A stretch of DNA of 64,000 nt from Desulfobacteraceae bacterium (GTDB taxonomy: Bacteria > Desulfobacterota > Desulfobacteria > Desulfobacterales > Desulfobacteraceae). Positions within the stretch are counted from its first letter, which is position 1, and the number at the start of each line of letters is the position of its first letter. This document shows, one piece after another, positions 53,240 through 61,887 of this stretch. The notes below the pieces were generated by a model that was not told the origin of the DNA, made no database searches, and saw only the letters and a program-made list of their open reading frames with translations. The stretch is from NCBI GenBank assembly GCA_024225635.1, contig JAAEMK010000103.1, positions 62,001 to 126,000 on the forward strand, written 5' to 3'. The translations under genes and the position numbers were made by a program.

Positions 53240-53773
53240 ATGAAGAAGAAAACAAATATAGTTTTGATCGGGATGCCCGCGGTGGGAAAAAGCACCCTGG
53301 GAATCCTCTTGGCAAAAAAAACAGGGCTGTCGTTCCTTGATACGGATATTTTGATCCAGACAGGTGAGGGAAAGCTTCTTTCCGAGATTATAGAGGAAAG
53401 GGGCTGCAAAGGGTTCATGGCCCTGGAGCAGGAGTATCTTTGTTCCGTAAATGTTACAGATCATGTCATTGCAACGGGCGGCAGCGCGGTCTACAACGGC
53501 CGGGGCATGGAGCACCTCTCAAAAAGCGGGGTGGTCGCCTACCTTGAAACAGGGCTTGATCATCTTGAAAAGCGTCTTTCGTCCCTTGATTCCAGGGGGG
53601 TGATCCGCTCTCCCGGCCAGGGCATTTCAGCGCTCTATCACGAGAGGACCCCACTCTACAACCGGTATGCCGACGTGACGGTTCGATGCGGTTCCATGAC
53701 GCCGGACCAGGTGCTGTCGGCCATGATGACATTCGACGAACTGCCAAGGCTCAAGGAGGATGATGATGACTGA
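53240..53773 (+). CDS. Shikimate-kinase-like protein with a missing substrate arginine
   Basis: The 177-residue protein has the shikimate kinase P-loop GMPAVGKST (residues 11-19), DTD at 34-36, GG at 81-82, and the lid/adenine region with 'RTPLYNRYADV' near residue 134. The conserved Arg of the F-R-x-x-E motif, which binds the shikimate carboxylate, is Met here (F59-M60). It may phosphorylate another substrate or be less efficient. Its 3' end overlaps the start of the HTH/PBP regulator gene and it is divergent from mobB, which is unusual for an aromatic-pathway gene. Confidence 0.78.
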   Translation: MKKKTNIVLIGMPAVGKSTLGILLAKKTGLSFLDTDILIQTGEGKLLSEIIEERGCKGFMALEQEYLCSVNVTDHVIATGGSAVYNGRGMEHLSKSGVVAYLETGLDHLEKRLSSLDSRGVIRSPGQGISALYHERTPLYNRYADVTVRCGSMTPDQVLSAMMTFDELPRLKEDDDD

Positions 53774-54689
53774 ACTGCTTTCAACCAAAGAGGTGGCTAA
53801 ATTCCTCAATATCAATGAGAAGATGGTTTATACCCTGATTTCGGACAAGGGGCTGCCGGCCACCAAGGTGACGGGAAAGTGGCTCTTTCCCCTGGATCTT
53901 GTCAAGCAGTGGATCGAGGCGGGCACGGTGAACTATCCCGAGCCCGCCACAAAGCTGCCCCCCTACCACGGGCTGGTGCTCATTGCGGGCAGCAACGACC
54001 TGCTTTTGGACAGGACCATCTCCGCCTTTAATACACGGTTCCCGGATCACATGGCCATGTTCGGTTTTGCCGGGAGCATGGGGGGCCTCCGGGCCCTTCG
54101 CCAGAACCTCTGCCACATCGCCTCCAGCCATCTTGTGGCCGGGGAGGGGGACGAGTATAACTTCCCTTATATATTAAAGGAGATGGAGCGGATGCCGGCC
54201 GTGGTCAATTTCTGCATGCGGGAGCAGGGCATCCTCGTGAAAAAGGGCAATCCCCTGAACATCGCTTCCGTTGAAGACCTGGCCAAAAAAAAGGTGACCA
54301 TGGTCAACCGGATTCTTGGCACCGGCACCCGGAAGCTCTTTGACAGGGAGTTGAAAAAAGCGGGCATCAAGGGGGAGAGCATTGCCGGGTATGAGAATGT
54401 CCGGGCAAAGCATATGGATATCGGGCTTGCCATCCATGAGGGGGAGGCTGATGCGGGCCCCGGCATACGGCCCGTGGCCAACCGGCTCGATCTTGGGTTC
54501 GTTCCCATCTGCTGGGAGCGGTTTGACCTGCTGGTCTCCAAGGAGCGGTTCTTTGACCAGGGGATTCAGCTGTTCCTGGGCACCCTTAAGGAGGATTTCT
54601 TCAAGGATGCCGCGGCAAGTCTCGGCGGGTACGACCTTTCCATGTCAGGCAGGATGGTCTACGCTCAATCCCCGCCTGAACCTGAATAG
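53766..54689 (+). CDS. HTH regulator with a periplasmic-binding-protein-like sensor domain
   Basis: The 307-residue protein has an N-terminal excisionase/MerR-like HTH (HTH_17: 'LLSTKEVAKFLNINEKMVYTL', residues 4 onward) and a C-terminal PBP-like domain (about 75-300) with 'ILVKKGNPLNI' and 'DAGPGIRPVANRLDLGFVPI'. PBP-like domains of this kind also occur in molybdopterin and molybdate/tungstate proteins, so a metal-oxyanion or cofactor signal is plausible, in line with mobB nearby. ATG 53766 was chosen from three adjacent ATGs for best spacing to AAGGAGGA. It overlaps the converging alr gene by 25 bases. Confidence 0.82.
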   Translation: MTELLSTKEVAKFLNINEKMVYTLISDKGLPATKVTGKWLFPLDLVKQWIEAGTVNYPEPATKLPPYHGLVLIAGSNDLLLDRTISAFNTRFPDHMAMFGFAGSMGGLRALRQNLCHIASSHLVAGEGDEYNFPYILKEMERMPAVVNFCMREQGILVKKGNPLNIASVEDLAKKKVTMVNRILGTGTRKLFDRELKKAGIKGESIAGYENVRAKHMDIGLAIHEGEADAGPGIRPVANRLDLGFVPICWERFDLLVSKERFFDQGIQLFLGTLKEDFFKDAAASLGGYDLSMSGRMVYAQSPPEPE

Positions 54690-55843
54690 ACTTTCGGCAC
54701 CCGGGCCGTGAGGGAGGAGACGACCTCGTAGTTGATAGTGTTTGTCAGGCGGGCGATCTCGTCCGCAGGGATGGCCTCCCCTTCTTGGACGCCCAGGATC
54801 ACCACCCTGTCCCCGGGTTTGACCCCGGGAATATGGCCCACATCGATCAGGGTCTGGTCCATGCAGATCTTTCCCGCAATGGGTGCCCGCTTTCCCCTGA
54901 CCAGCATGCTTCCCCTAGAGGAAAGCTGGCGTGAATATCCGTCGGCATAGCCCACCGGCACGGCGGCGATCTCGGTCTCGGCCCCGGTTACATAGGTCAT
55001 GCCGTAACCCACCTTGAACGCCTTTGGCACCTTTTTGACCGAGGTGACAATGCTGTGGATCTCCATGGCCGGTTTCAGGCCCAGGTGATCTATTTTTACC
55101 TCTTCCGAGGGGGCGAGTCCGTACATGGTAATGCCGATTCTTACCATGTTCAAATGGGACCGGGGTATTGCTATGACGGCGGCGCTGTTTGCACAGTGAA
55201 CCAGGGGAAATTCCATGCCCCGGGCCTTTAACTCCCCAATGAAATCCGTAAACACCTTGTACTGGTAGTCGGCATAGGCCTTGTCCCTGGAGTCCGCCGA
55301 GGCAAAATGGGTGTAGATCCCTTCCAGTTTCAGGCCTTTTAGCCCGGCAATGGTTGCCACCTCGGAAACCGCCTCGCCCTTGACCGCGGAATCCCGCCTT
55401 CTTGAATCCGGCAGTATGCCCAGCCGTCCCATGCCGGTGTCGATCTTGAGGTGGGCCTTGATGGTCTCCCCCCTGGCAACGGCTTTTTCCGAGAGCATTT
55501 GAGCGGTTTCAAGGTCAAACACCGTGAACGTGAAGTCAAGCGCCATGAGCTGGTCCAGCTCTTCATCCCTGGTGTATCCCAGGATGAGAATGGGAGCAGC
55601 TATGCCCGCCTCCCTCAGCTCCAGGGCTTCATGGAACCTTGCCACGGCCAGGCTGTCCGCCCCGTTTGCAAGGGCCGTTTCCGCGACCCGGACCGCCCCG
55701 TGGCCGTACCCGTCGGCCTTGACAACGGCCATGACCGCTGTGCCGGGCTTGATGAGGGATTTCAGGACCTTGAGGTTGTGGGCAATGGCATCAAGGTCGA
55801 TCTGCTTCCAGACCAGGGGAGATGGGTGCTTTTTTTCCTGCAT
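54665..55843 (-). CDS. alr: Alanine racemase
   Basis: Alr converts L- to D-alanine for peptidoglycan using PLP. The 392-residue protein has the PLP lysine in 'VVKADGYGHGA' (about residue 43), 'HLKIDTGMGRLGI', 'NMVRIGITMYGLAP', and the second catalytic Tyr in 'VGYGMTYV', followed by 'ICMDQTLIDV'. It is transcribed in the same direction as nrdG and begins 12 bases after its stop. The end overlaps the HTH/PBP gene on the other strand. Confidence 0.97.
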   Translation of the reverse strand: MQEKKHPSPLVWKQIDLDAIAHNLKVLKSLIKPGTAVMAVVKADGYGHGAVRVAETALANGADSLAVARFHEALELREAGIAAPILILGYTRDEELDQLMALDFTFTVFDLETAQMLSEKAVARGETIKAHLKIDTGMGRLGILPDSRRRDSAVKGEAVSEVATIAGLKGLKLEGIYTHFASADSRDKAYADYQYKVFTDFIGELKARGMEFPLVHCANSAAVIAIPRSHLNMVRIGITMYGLAPSEEVKIDHLGLKPAMEIHSIVTSVKKVPKAFKVGYGMTYVTGAETEIAAVPVGYADGYSRQLSSRGSMLVRGKRAPIAGKICMDQTLIDVGHIPGVKPGDRVVILGVQEGEAIPADEIARLTNTINYEVVSSLTARVPKVYSGSGGD

Positions 55844-55855
55844 TCAGTCCTCGTA

Positions 55856-56560
55856 TCAGCGTATATGGCAGTGGTGCACCGAGGGTTCGACCTCGGCCTT
55901 GAGGGCGAGCATTTCGTCGTCGGAGAAGAACCGGTCCGCTTCCGTGAAGAAGTTGGGGTTTAGCATACTCACCCCCCTTGAGCAGGGCTGGAGAATATAA
56001 TTTTCCGCCCCTTCAATCATCTCCCCGATGTCGGCCATTTTCTCTTTGTTCAACAGCGGTTTGACACAGGTGGTCCTGAACTCATAGGCCGGTGCCTTGG
56101 CCATGATGATGCGGACGCTCTCCCGGACCGTGTTGGTGTCAAACCGCTTTCCGGCAGCAAGGCGGTATCCCTCAAGATCGCTCTTGATATCCATGGCCAC
56201 AAAGTCCAGCAACCCTTTTTCAAGCAGGGTCTCGACAATTTCGGGACGGCTCCCGTTGGTGTCGAGCTTCACCTTGAACCCAAGGGCTCTGATCCGGGTT
56301 ATGACCTGTTCTAAGTCGGCCTGGAGGGTGGGTTCCCCGCCGGTGATCACAACCCCGTCTATCAGACCCTGCCGCTTCTTGAGAAAGGCGAATACCGCCT
56401 CCTCGTCAATGGGCTCGGTCCCTTCCGGGAGCCTGCCCGCGGCAAGATCGGGGTTGTGGCAGTAGGGGCATACAAAGTTGCAGCCCGAGGTGAAGATCAC
56501 CGATGAGATCAACCCTGGAAAGTCGATCATGGAATTTTTCTGGAAACCGCCTATTTTCAT
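55856..56560 (-). CDS. nrdG: Anaerobic ribonucleotide reductase-activating protein
   Basis: NrdG is the radical-SAM enzyme that installs the glycyl radical on NrdD. The 234-residue protein has the cluster motif CNFVCPYC (C-x3-C-x2-C, residues 27-34), 'VVITGGEPTLQ' and 'KLDTNGSRPE'. It follows nrdD after two bases. The length is a little greater than the shortest NrdG proteins but normal for this group. Confidence 0.95.
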   Translation of the reverse strand: MKIGGFQKNSMIDFPGLISSVIFTSGCNFVCPYCHNPDLAAGRLPEGTEPIDEEAVFAFLKKRQGLIDGVVITGGEPTLQADLEQVITRIRALGFKVKLDTNGSRPEIVETLLEKGLLDFVAMDIKSDLEGYRLAAGKRFDTNTVRESVRIIMAKAPAYEFRTTCVKPLLNKEKMADIGEMIEGAENYILQPCSRGVSMLNPNFFTEADRFFSDDEMLALKAEVEPSVHHCHIR

Positions 56561-56562
56561 GG

Positions 56563-58653
56563 TTAGGCCACCTTAAAGGTCTTGCGCATGCAGAACTCGG
56601 TCTGCTTGCCGTTGTTCCACTGCTTCACGGGCCGCAGGTAGCCGACCACCCTGGAGTAGACCTCGGTGGCCTTCTCGCACTTGGGACAGGTGGGATGTTC
56701 ACCCTGGATGTACCCGTGGTCGGGGCAGACGCTGAAGGTGGGGGTCAGGGTAAAGTAGGGCAGCCTGTAGTTGTTGGCCACCTTTTTCACCATGGATTTC
56801 ACCACCTCGATGTCGGGCATCTCCTCTCCAAGGAAGAGGTGAAGCACGGTGCCGCCTGTGTACCGGGTCTGGAGCTCGTCCTGGAGGTCAAGGGCCTCGA
56901 ACAGGTCGTCGGTGTAGTTGACCGGCAGGTGGGTGGAGTTGGTGTAAAAGGGATCGCTGCCCTGGCTGAACTCTGTTTCGTTGGCGCAGGTTATCCCGGG
57001 ATACATCTTCTTGTCTTTCATGGCAAACCGGTAGGTGGTGCCCTCGGCAGGGGTGGCCTCCAGGTTGAAGATCTCGCCGGTTTCCACCTGCATGGCCTCG
57101 ATCTTGTTCCGGATGTGATCCATCACCCTGACGGCTAATTCCTGGCCCTTTTCCGAAGAAATGCCCTCACCCATGAAGTTGATGCAAGCCTCGTGCATGC
57201 CGAGGATGCCGATGGTGGAGAAGTGGTTGCGCCAGTAGCAGCCCGCAGACTCCTTGATCTTCCTCAGGTAGAACTTTGAGTAGGGGTAGAGGTTGCCGTT
57301 GGTGAACTTCTCGAGGATCTTCCGCTTGATGGCCAGGGACTGGCCCGCGGTCTGGATCAGCTCATCGATCCGCGCCATGAACTCGGGCTCGGTTTTAGAG
57401 GTGTGGCCGATCCTGGGAAGGTTGAGGGTCACAACGCCGATGGAGCCGGTCAGGGGATTGGCGCCGAACAGGCCGCCGCCCCGTTTCCGCAGCTCCCGGT
57501 TGTCCAGCCGCAGGCGGCAGCACATGGAGCGGGCGTCGTCCGGGCTCATGTCCGAGTTGACAAAGTTTGAGAAGTAGGGAATGCCGTATTTACCGGTCAT
57601 CTTCCACACGTTCTCAAGGTTGGGGTTGTCCCAGTTGAAATCCTCGGTGATGTTGTAGGTCGGAATGGGGAAGGTAAAGACCCGGCCCTTGGCATCCCCT
57701 TCCATCATCACCTCGGCAAAGGCGTTGTTGATGGTGTCCATCTCCTCCTGGAAGTCGGCATAGGTCTCTTCCAGGTATTTACCGCCGATCACCACGGGGG
57801 AATCCTTGAGAATGGCGGGTACCGAAAGGTCCATGGTGATGTTGGTGAAGGGTGTCTGGAACCCGACCCGGGTGGGGATGTTGATGTTGAACACAAACTC
57901 CTGGAGGGCCTGTTTCACCTCTTTGTAGCTGAGCTTGTCCTTCCTGACAAAGGGGGCCAGGAGGGTGTCGAAGTTGCTCATGGCCTGGGCGCCGGCCGCC
58001 TCGCCCTGGAGGGTGTAGAAGAAGTTCACCATCTGGCCGAGAGCTGTCCTGAAGTGGTTCGGCGGTGAGCTCTCCACCTTGCCGGCAACCCCTTTGAACC
58101 CTTCCATGAGCAGATCCTGGAGATCCCAGCCCACGCAGTATACCGAGAGCAGGCTCAGGTCATGGATGTGGATGTCACCGTTGTTGTGGGCGTCCCTCAC
58201 TTTTGCGGGGTAGATTTTGTTGAGCCAGTATTCGGCGGTGATGTCCGATGAGATGAAATTGTTGAGGCCCTGGAGGGAGTAGCTCATGTTGGAGTTCTCC
58301 TTCACCTTCCAGTCCATCTTCTGGATGTAGGAGTCCATGAGATCCACGTTCTCCTTGATGGCGATCTTCCGGATCTGGCTGCGCTGCTCCCGGTAGAGGA
58401 TGTAGGCCTTGGCTGTCTTATAAAAGGGGGAATCGAGGAGGACCCGCTCCACAATATCCTGGACCTCTTCTACCTCGGGGCATGTTCCCAAACGAAGATC
58501 CCGGGCAAGGGTGATCACCTTCAGTGTCAGCTTTTTCGCCTCTCTATCATCAAATTCGCCGGTCTCTATTCCCGACTTTGCAATGGCATCGCTGATCTTG
58601 GATGAATCAAATTCCGCAACCCTTCCGTCTCGTTTTTTAATTTTTTCAAACAT
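56563..58653 (-). CDS. nrdD: Anaerobic ribonucleoside-triphosphate reductase
   Basis: NrdD makes deoxyribonucleotides without oxygen using a glycyl radical. The 696-residue protein has an ATP-cone regulatory domain at the N-terminus ('KKRDGRVAEFDSSKISDAI'), the barrel with active-site cysteines, a C-terminal zinc site (CPDHGYIQGEHPTCPKC, about residues 636-652) and the glycyl loop RVVGYLRP with the radical Gly near residue 671. nrdG follows directly. The promoter overlaps an NrdR-like box, consistent with control by nucleotide levels. Confidence 0.97.
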   Translation of the reverse strand: MFEKIKKRDGRVAEFDSSKISDAIAKSGIETGEFDDREAKKLTLKVITLARDLRLGTCPEVEEVQDIVERVLLDSPFYKTAKAYILYREQRSQIRKIAIKENVDLMDSYIQKMDWKVKENSNMSYSLQGLNNFISSDITAEYWLNKIYPAKVRDAHNNGDIHIHDLSLLSVYCVGWDLQDLLMEGFKGVAGKVESSPPNHFRTALGQMVNFFYTLQGEAAGAQAMSNFDTLLAPFVRKDKLSYKEVKQALQEFVFNINIPTRVGFQTPFTNITMDLSVPAILKDSPVVIGGKYLEETYADFQEEMDTINNAFAEVMMEGDAKGRVFTFPIPTYNITEDFNWDNPNLENVWKMTGKYGIPYFSNFVNSDMSPDDARSMCCRLRLDNRELRKRGGGLFGANPLTGSIGVVTLNLPRIGHTSKTEPEFMARIDELIQTAGQSLAIKRKILEKFTNGNLYPYSKFYLRKIKESAGCYWRNHFSTIGILGMHEACINFMGEGISSEKGQELAVRVMDHIRNKIEAMQVETGEIFNLEATPAEGTTYRFAMKDKKMYPGITCANETEFSQGSDPFYTNSTHLPVNYTDDLFEALDLQDELQTRYTGGTVLHLFLGEEMPDIEVVKSMVKKVANNYRLPYFTLTPTFSVCPDHGYIQGEHPTCPKCEKATEVYSRVVGYLRPVKQWNNGKQTEFCMRKTFKVA

Positions 58654-58754
58654 TAATAGCCCCTTGAAAGATCCCTTGAAATGGGTCTCTATTTGTAGTA
58701 TTTATTCCGTTGTTTTTCTTTGTTGAAACTTTCACGCCGAACGGCGTGAGGGTC

Positions 58755-58783
58755 TATTTAGTACAACATGATGTGCCTGTCAA
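58755..58783 (-). promoter_or_regulatory. Sigma-70 promoter of nrdDG
   Basis: On the minus strand TTGACA (plus 58778-58783), a 17-base spacer and TAAATA (plus 58755-58760). The leader to nrdD is about 95 bases and includes an ACGCCG/CGGCGT hairpin near 58733-58748. Confidence 0.7.
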
Positions 58784-58806
58784 CGATAAAATTCAACATA
58801 TGGTGT
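58761..58806 (-). promoter_or_regulatory. Paired NrdR-like boxes upstream of nrdD
   Basis: Two imperfect matches to the NrdR box (ACACwATATATwGTGT) lie at plus 58791-58806 (minus ACACCATATGTTGAAT) and 58761-58776 (minus GCACATCATGTTGTAC). They share ATGTTG and start exactly 30 bases apart, close to the usual helical spacing of NrdR boxes. The second lies in the promoter spacer, a repressing position. Confidence 0.6.
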
Positions 58807-58858
58807 GTTCTGACCCAAGACCCCCAAACGGCGGGGGTAAAAAAATAAGGAGAAAAAC

Positions 58859-59107
58859 ATGCAGTTAGACCAGAGTCCTTTTTACAGAACTGTGATCACC
58901 CCCTGGTACGATTCCAATCTCGCCTGTTACATTCTTGTGTTTTTTTTGAGCTTGGTGCTTCTAATCGCCGGGGTCGGCATCTGGGTGGCGGTCACCCGGA
59001 TTGAGTACGCGGCATTTTTCTGGTTTCCGGTGATGCTGGCCGCCATGTCCGCTTTTGTGATGGGCAAGATTTGTTTCAGGGTGGTCAACCGGAACAGGAA
59101 CTCATAA
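58859..59107 (+). CDS. Small membrane protein, two transmembrane helices
   Basis: The 82-residue protein has two hydrophobic helices (about 22-44 and 51-72) joined by a short loop and a basic tail. AAGGAG precedes the ATG at good spacing, so it is likely a real gene. It is divergent from nrdD and overlaps the end of the converging Nudix gene by 23 bases. No family was recognised. Confidence 0.65.
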   Translation: MQLDQSPFYRTVITPWYDSNLACYILVFFLSLVLLIAGVGIWVAVTRIEYAAFFWFPVMLAAMSAFVMGKICFRVVNRNRNS

Positions 59108-59681
59108 CCTCGGCCCAGACAATCTCCATGAAATGGTGGATGATCCTTGCCGTCACCCCCCAGATCACCACATCCTCGTAGGGGTAGGTCAGTTCCTCAA
59201 TGCTTGGGTTACGTCCGTTCAGCCCTTTTTCCATGTGAACGTCCAGCAGGTGTTCCATGGGAATATGAAACACCTTCTGGATCTCGGACGCATCCGCCCG
59301 GATCTCCTGCTCCCGGTCCCACATCCCCACAAACGCCTCGATGTCCCGGTTGTTGATGGTCTGGAAGTGCCCCAACGATCCGATCACGTCCACATGGGGC
59401 CCGGAGATCCCCATCTCCTCCTCGAGCTCCCTAAGGGCCGTTGCCTGGCGGCTCCCGTCTTCGGGATCCCAGTGCCCCCCCGGAAAGGCCATCTGGTTCC
59501 GCCAGGGATACCCCTTGACGTCCGCCTTCTGGATGAAGATAAGGTTGGGGGAGATGTCAAACTCCATGAGGGCCATGACACTGGTGGGCCTGAACATGTC
59601 GTCCGGGGGCGGTCCGGGATGGTCGGATTCGATCACGGCCCGTGAAAGGGCGTCAAAACAGAGTACGTTTTCTTGATTCAT
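59085..59681 (-). CDS. Nudix hydrolase, CoA-pyrophosphatase (NudL) type
   Basis: The 198-residue protein has a Nudix box ('AFPGGHWDPEDG' then 'ALRELEEEMGI') with the two-residue insertion and preceding 'MAFPGG' typical of NudL/CoA diphosphatases. It probably cleaves CoA or CoA derivatives to phosphopantetheine and 3',5'-ADP. It lies between the small membrane protein gene and a REP-like palindrome. Confidence 0.85.
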   Translation of the reverse strand: MNQENVLCFDALSRAVIESDHPGPPPDDMFRPTSVMALMEFDISPNLIFIQKADVKGYPWRNQMAFPGGHWDPEDGSRQATALRELEEEMGISGPHVDVIGSLGHFQTINNRDIEAFVGMWDREQEIRADASEIQKVFHIPMEHLLDVHMEKGLNGRNPSIEELTYPYEDVVIWGVTARIIHHFMEIVWAEVMSSCSG

Positions 59682-59783
59682 ATTCTCACCACCTGTTCGT
59701 AATCCGTCATGGTTGAAAGAGTGTTAGGCTACTTTTTCAATACCACATTTTTGCGGTGAAGGTAAACCCATCAAAAAAACGAC

Positions 59784-59889
59784 GGGGTCAGACTTAGCTT
59801 ACACATGGCGGGGTCACATACGCATGCCGGGGTCAGACTTAGCTTATTGGCGTTTTTTCCAAAAACGCCAATAAGCTAAGTCTGACCCC
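59784..59889. repeat. REP-like repeat cluster with a perfect 29-bp palindrome
   Basis: A single unit (GGGGTCAGACTTAGCTTA) lies at 59784-59801, a partial GGGGTCACA at 59809-59817, and then a perfect inverted pair: arm 59829-59857, a 3-base loop (TCC), arm 59861-59889. The 61-base structure could fold into a very stable hairpin and has A/T runs near the loop. It is one base different from the unit at 40581-40711. It sits just beyond the stop codon (59901) of the integrase-N-like gene. Confidence 0.92.
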
Positions 59890-59900
59890 CAATCAAGAAG

Positions 59901-60347
59901 TTACACTCCCCACACATCCTCCACATCACAGTCCGGATCGTCATACCGGTTGAGGGTGTCGATCCAGTCCTGTTTCTCTTCCTTGATGGTCAGCTTCATG
60001 TCATCCAGCTCCTCGCCGGTGACTTTGCCCTGGCCGTGCATCCAGGTATAAAAATGCTTGAGGCTTGCAATGTATGATTTGATGGCAGTCTCACTTGCCC
60101 ACATGGCCTTTCTGATGAACCAGTACCCCAGAAAAGAGCTCACCAGGTTTACCCCTTCCTCCGGGCGGTCCGTATCATCGTAGAGCAGGTACTCGTTGAT
60201 AAAGAAATCGATGTTATCAACATGGGTGTCTATGGTCTTCTTAGACAGTTTTTTACCTTTTAGGTATCCTGCAAAATCTTTGAGCAGGGTTTTGTTCTCT
60301 TTTCTTATCTTATTGCATTCAGCTTCAAAATCTTCATACTCGCCCAT
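59901..60347 (-). CDS. Integrase SAM-like N-terminal domain protein
   Basis: The 148-residue soluble protein has a helical domain ('LKGKKLSKKTIDTHVDNIDFFINEYL' region and 'YIASLKHFYTWMHGQG') similar to the SAM-like core-binding domain of tyrosine recombinases. The catalytic R-H-R-Y part is missing, so it is not an active integrase. It could be a DNA-binding protein or a remnant. AGGAGA precedes ATG 60347. The stop is next to the REP-like palindrome. Confidence 0.55.
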   Translation of the reverse strand: MGEYEDFEAECNKIRKENKTLLKDFAGYLKGKKLSKKTIDTHVDNIDFFINEYLLYDDTDRPEEGVNLVSSFLGYWFIRKAMWASETAIKSYIASLKHFYTWMHGQGKVTGEELDDMKLTIKEEKQDWIDTLNRYDDPDCDVEDVWGV

Positions 60348-60456
60348 GGTTTTCTCCTGTTTTTTGTTCCATGTTTTCTGTTGAAGGTGTGATACGGCTT
60401 CCCGGTTTCACTGTCAACCCCAATTTTTCCATGAAACCAACCCCTTGATTTCAGCT

Positions 60457-61887
60457 TCAGCCTCCCGCTTCCTGCTCCCTGATCACGGGCACCTGTTTCA
60501 CCCGCGCCATGGAAAAGAAGATCCCCACCAGGCACAGCAGGGAAAATCCCATGAAGGCAACATGGAGACTCCGAAGAAAAAGATCCAGTGTCCCGGGTTC
60601 AATCACCCGTGCTCCCATATAAAAGGATACAATGGCCGTCACAGCCGTCATGCTCACCAGCATGCCAAAGGATCGCATGGTGCCCACAAGGCTCGAGGCC
60701 GTGCCGTAGTGTCTGGCCTCAACGCTCCCCATCACCGTGAGCATGTTGGGGGTGGAGAACAAAGCAAACCCCAGCCCCATGATCGAGAGCATGGCCATGA
60801 CCATCCACAGGGGCGTGTCCCGGCCAAGGGTGCACGCCACAGCCAGCCCTAGAGCGCAGACGATCATTCCCAGGGTGGAGATCCGTGCCGGCTGCACCCT
60901 TTCACTCAACAGCCCGGACAGGGGGGCGAGGATCGCCTGGACAATGGGCTGGACAATGAGCACCCCGCCCGCTGCCTGGGGAGAAAGCCCTTTGACCGCC
61001 TGGAGGTAGAGGCTGAGGAAAAATGTCAGACCAAAGGAGGCGGCATAGTTGATCAGGGTGGCAAGGTTGCTGAAGGCAAAGACCCGGTTGGAAAACAGCA
61101 GCCGCACATGGAGGATGGGAAAGGGCCTGGAATATTCAAAACAGAAAAAGCCGCCAAGTCCCAAAAGACCCGCCAGGGCCATGGCCGTGTACCCATCACC
61201 CTTGGTGCGGTTGACCGTGCCGATAATCAGCAGGGAGAGCGCCGCCATGTAGATGAGGGTCCCCATGAAATCAAAGGGCTCTCCCTCGGATTCGGCCCAC
61301 TCCCCCGTAAGTTTCACCAGGGTAAGGATCAGCGCCGTGATCTCCAGGGGCAGGGCCGTGTAAAAGATCCACTGCCATCCCAGATGGGTCACAAGAAAGC
61401 CCCCAAGCACCGGCCCTGCGGAAAGCCCCCCATAGATGAAGCCCACAACAATGCCCATGGCCTTGCCCCGCTGTTTCGGCTCCACCCCCGAGTACAGGAT
61501 GGCAAGGCTCGTGCCCGCGATCATGGCGGCCCCGGCCCCCTGGAAAAAGCGAACCAGGATAAAGAATTCAATGGAGGACGAGAAGGGAATCACAAGGGTG
61601 GCCGCAATAAAAAGGAGGGTCCCCCGGATAAAGATCTTTTTACGGCCAAGGATATCCCCCAGCCGCCCCGCAGGAAGCAGGAACAGGACAACCGCCAGGA
61701 TATAAACCGTTTCAACCAGCCCCAGCTCCACGGCGTTGGCGGAAAGCTCCCGACCGATGGCGGGCAGGGCAATGCCCACCGAGGACATCATGAATGGCGC
61801 CAGAAACTGAACCGCGCTCACCACAATCAGGGTTGCAAGCCCGGCTTCTTGGGACCGGGACGGGGTGTTCATTGTATTCTTATTCAT
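60457..61887 (-). CDS. MFS transporter, DHA2 drug-efflux type
   Basis: The 476-residue membrane protein has about 14 hydrophobic helices, the MFS motif A 'GRLGDILGRKKIFI' between helices 2 and 3, and 'LGGFLVTHLGWQWIFYTALPL', typical of drug:H+ antiporters of the DHA2 group. It starts inside the stop region of the marR gene (overlap of 8 bases), forming a common regulator-pump pair. The substrate is unknown. Confidence 0.9.
   Translation of the reverse strand: MNKNTMNTPSRSQEAGLATLIVVSAVQFLAPFMMSSVGIALPAIGRELSANAVELGLVETVYILAVVLFLLPAGRLGDILGRKKIFIRGTLLFIAATLVIPFSSSIEFFILVRFFQGAGAAMIAGTSLAILYSGVEPKQRGKAMGIVVGFIYGGLSAGPVLGGFLVTHLGWQWIFYTALPLEITALILTLVKLTGEWAESEGEPFDFMGTLIYMAALSLLIIGTVNRTKGDGYTAMALAGLLGLGGFFCFEYSRPFPILHVRLLFSNRVFAFSNLATLINYAASFGLTFFLSLYLQAVKGLSPQAAGGVLIVQPIVQAILAPLSGLLSERVQPARISTLGMIVCALGLAVACTLGRDTPLWMVMAMLSIMGLGFALFSTPNMLTVMGSVEARHYGTASSLVGTMRSFGMLVSMTAVTAIVSFYMGARVIEPGTLDLFLRSLHVAFMGFSLLCLVGIFFSMARVKQVPVIREQEAGG

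Noticed and set aside
59784-60347. Possible integron or active mobile element from the integrase-N-like protein and palindrome
   Set aside because: The catalytic recombinase domain is missing and no attachment site or transposase is present.
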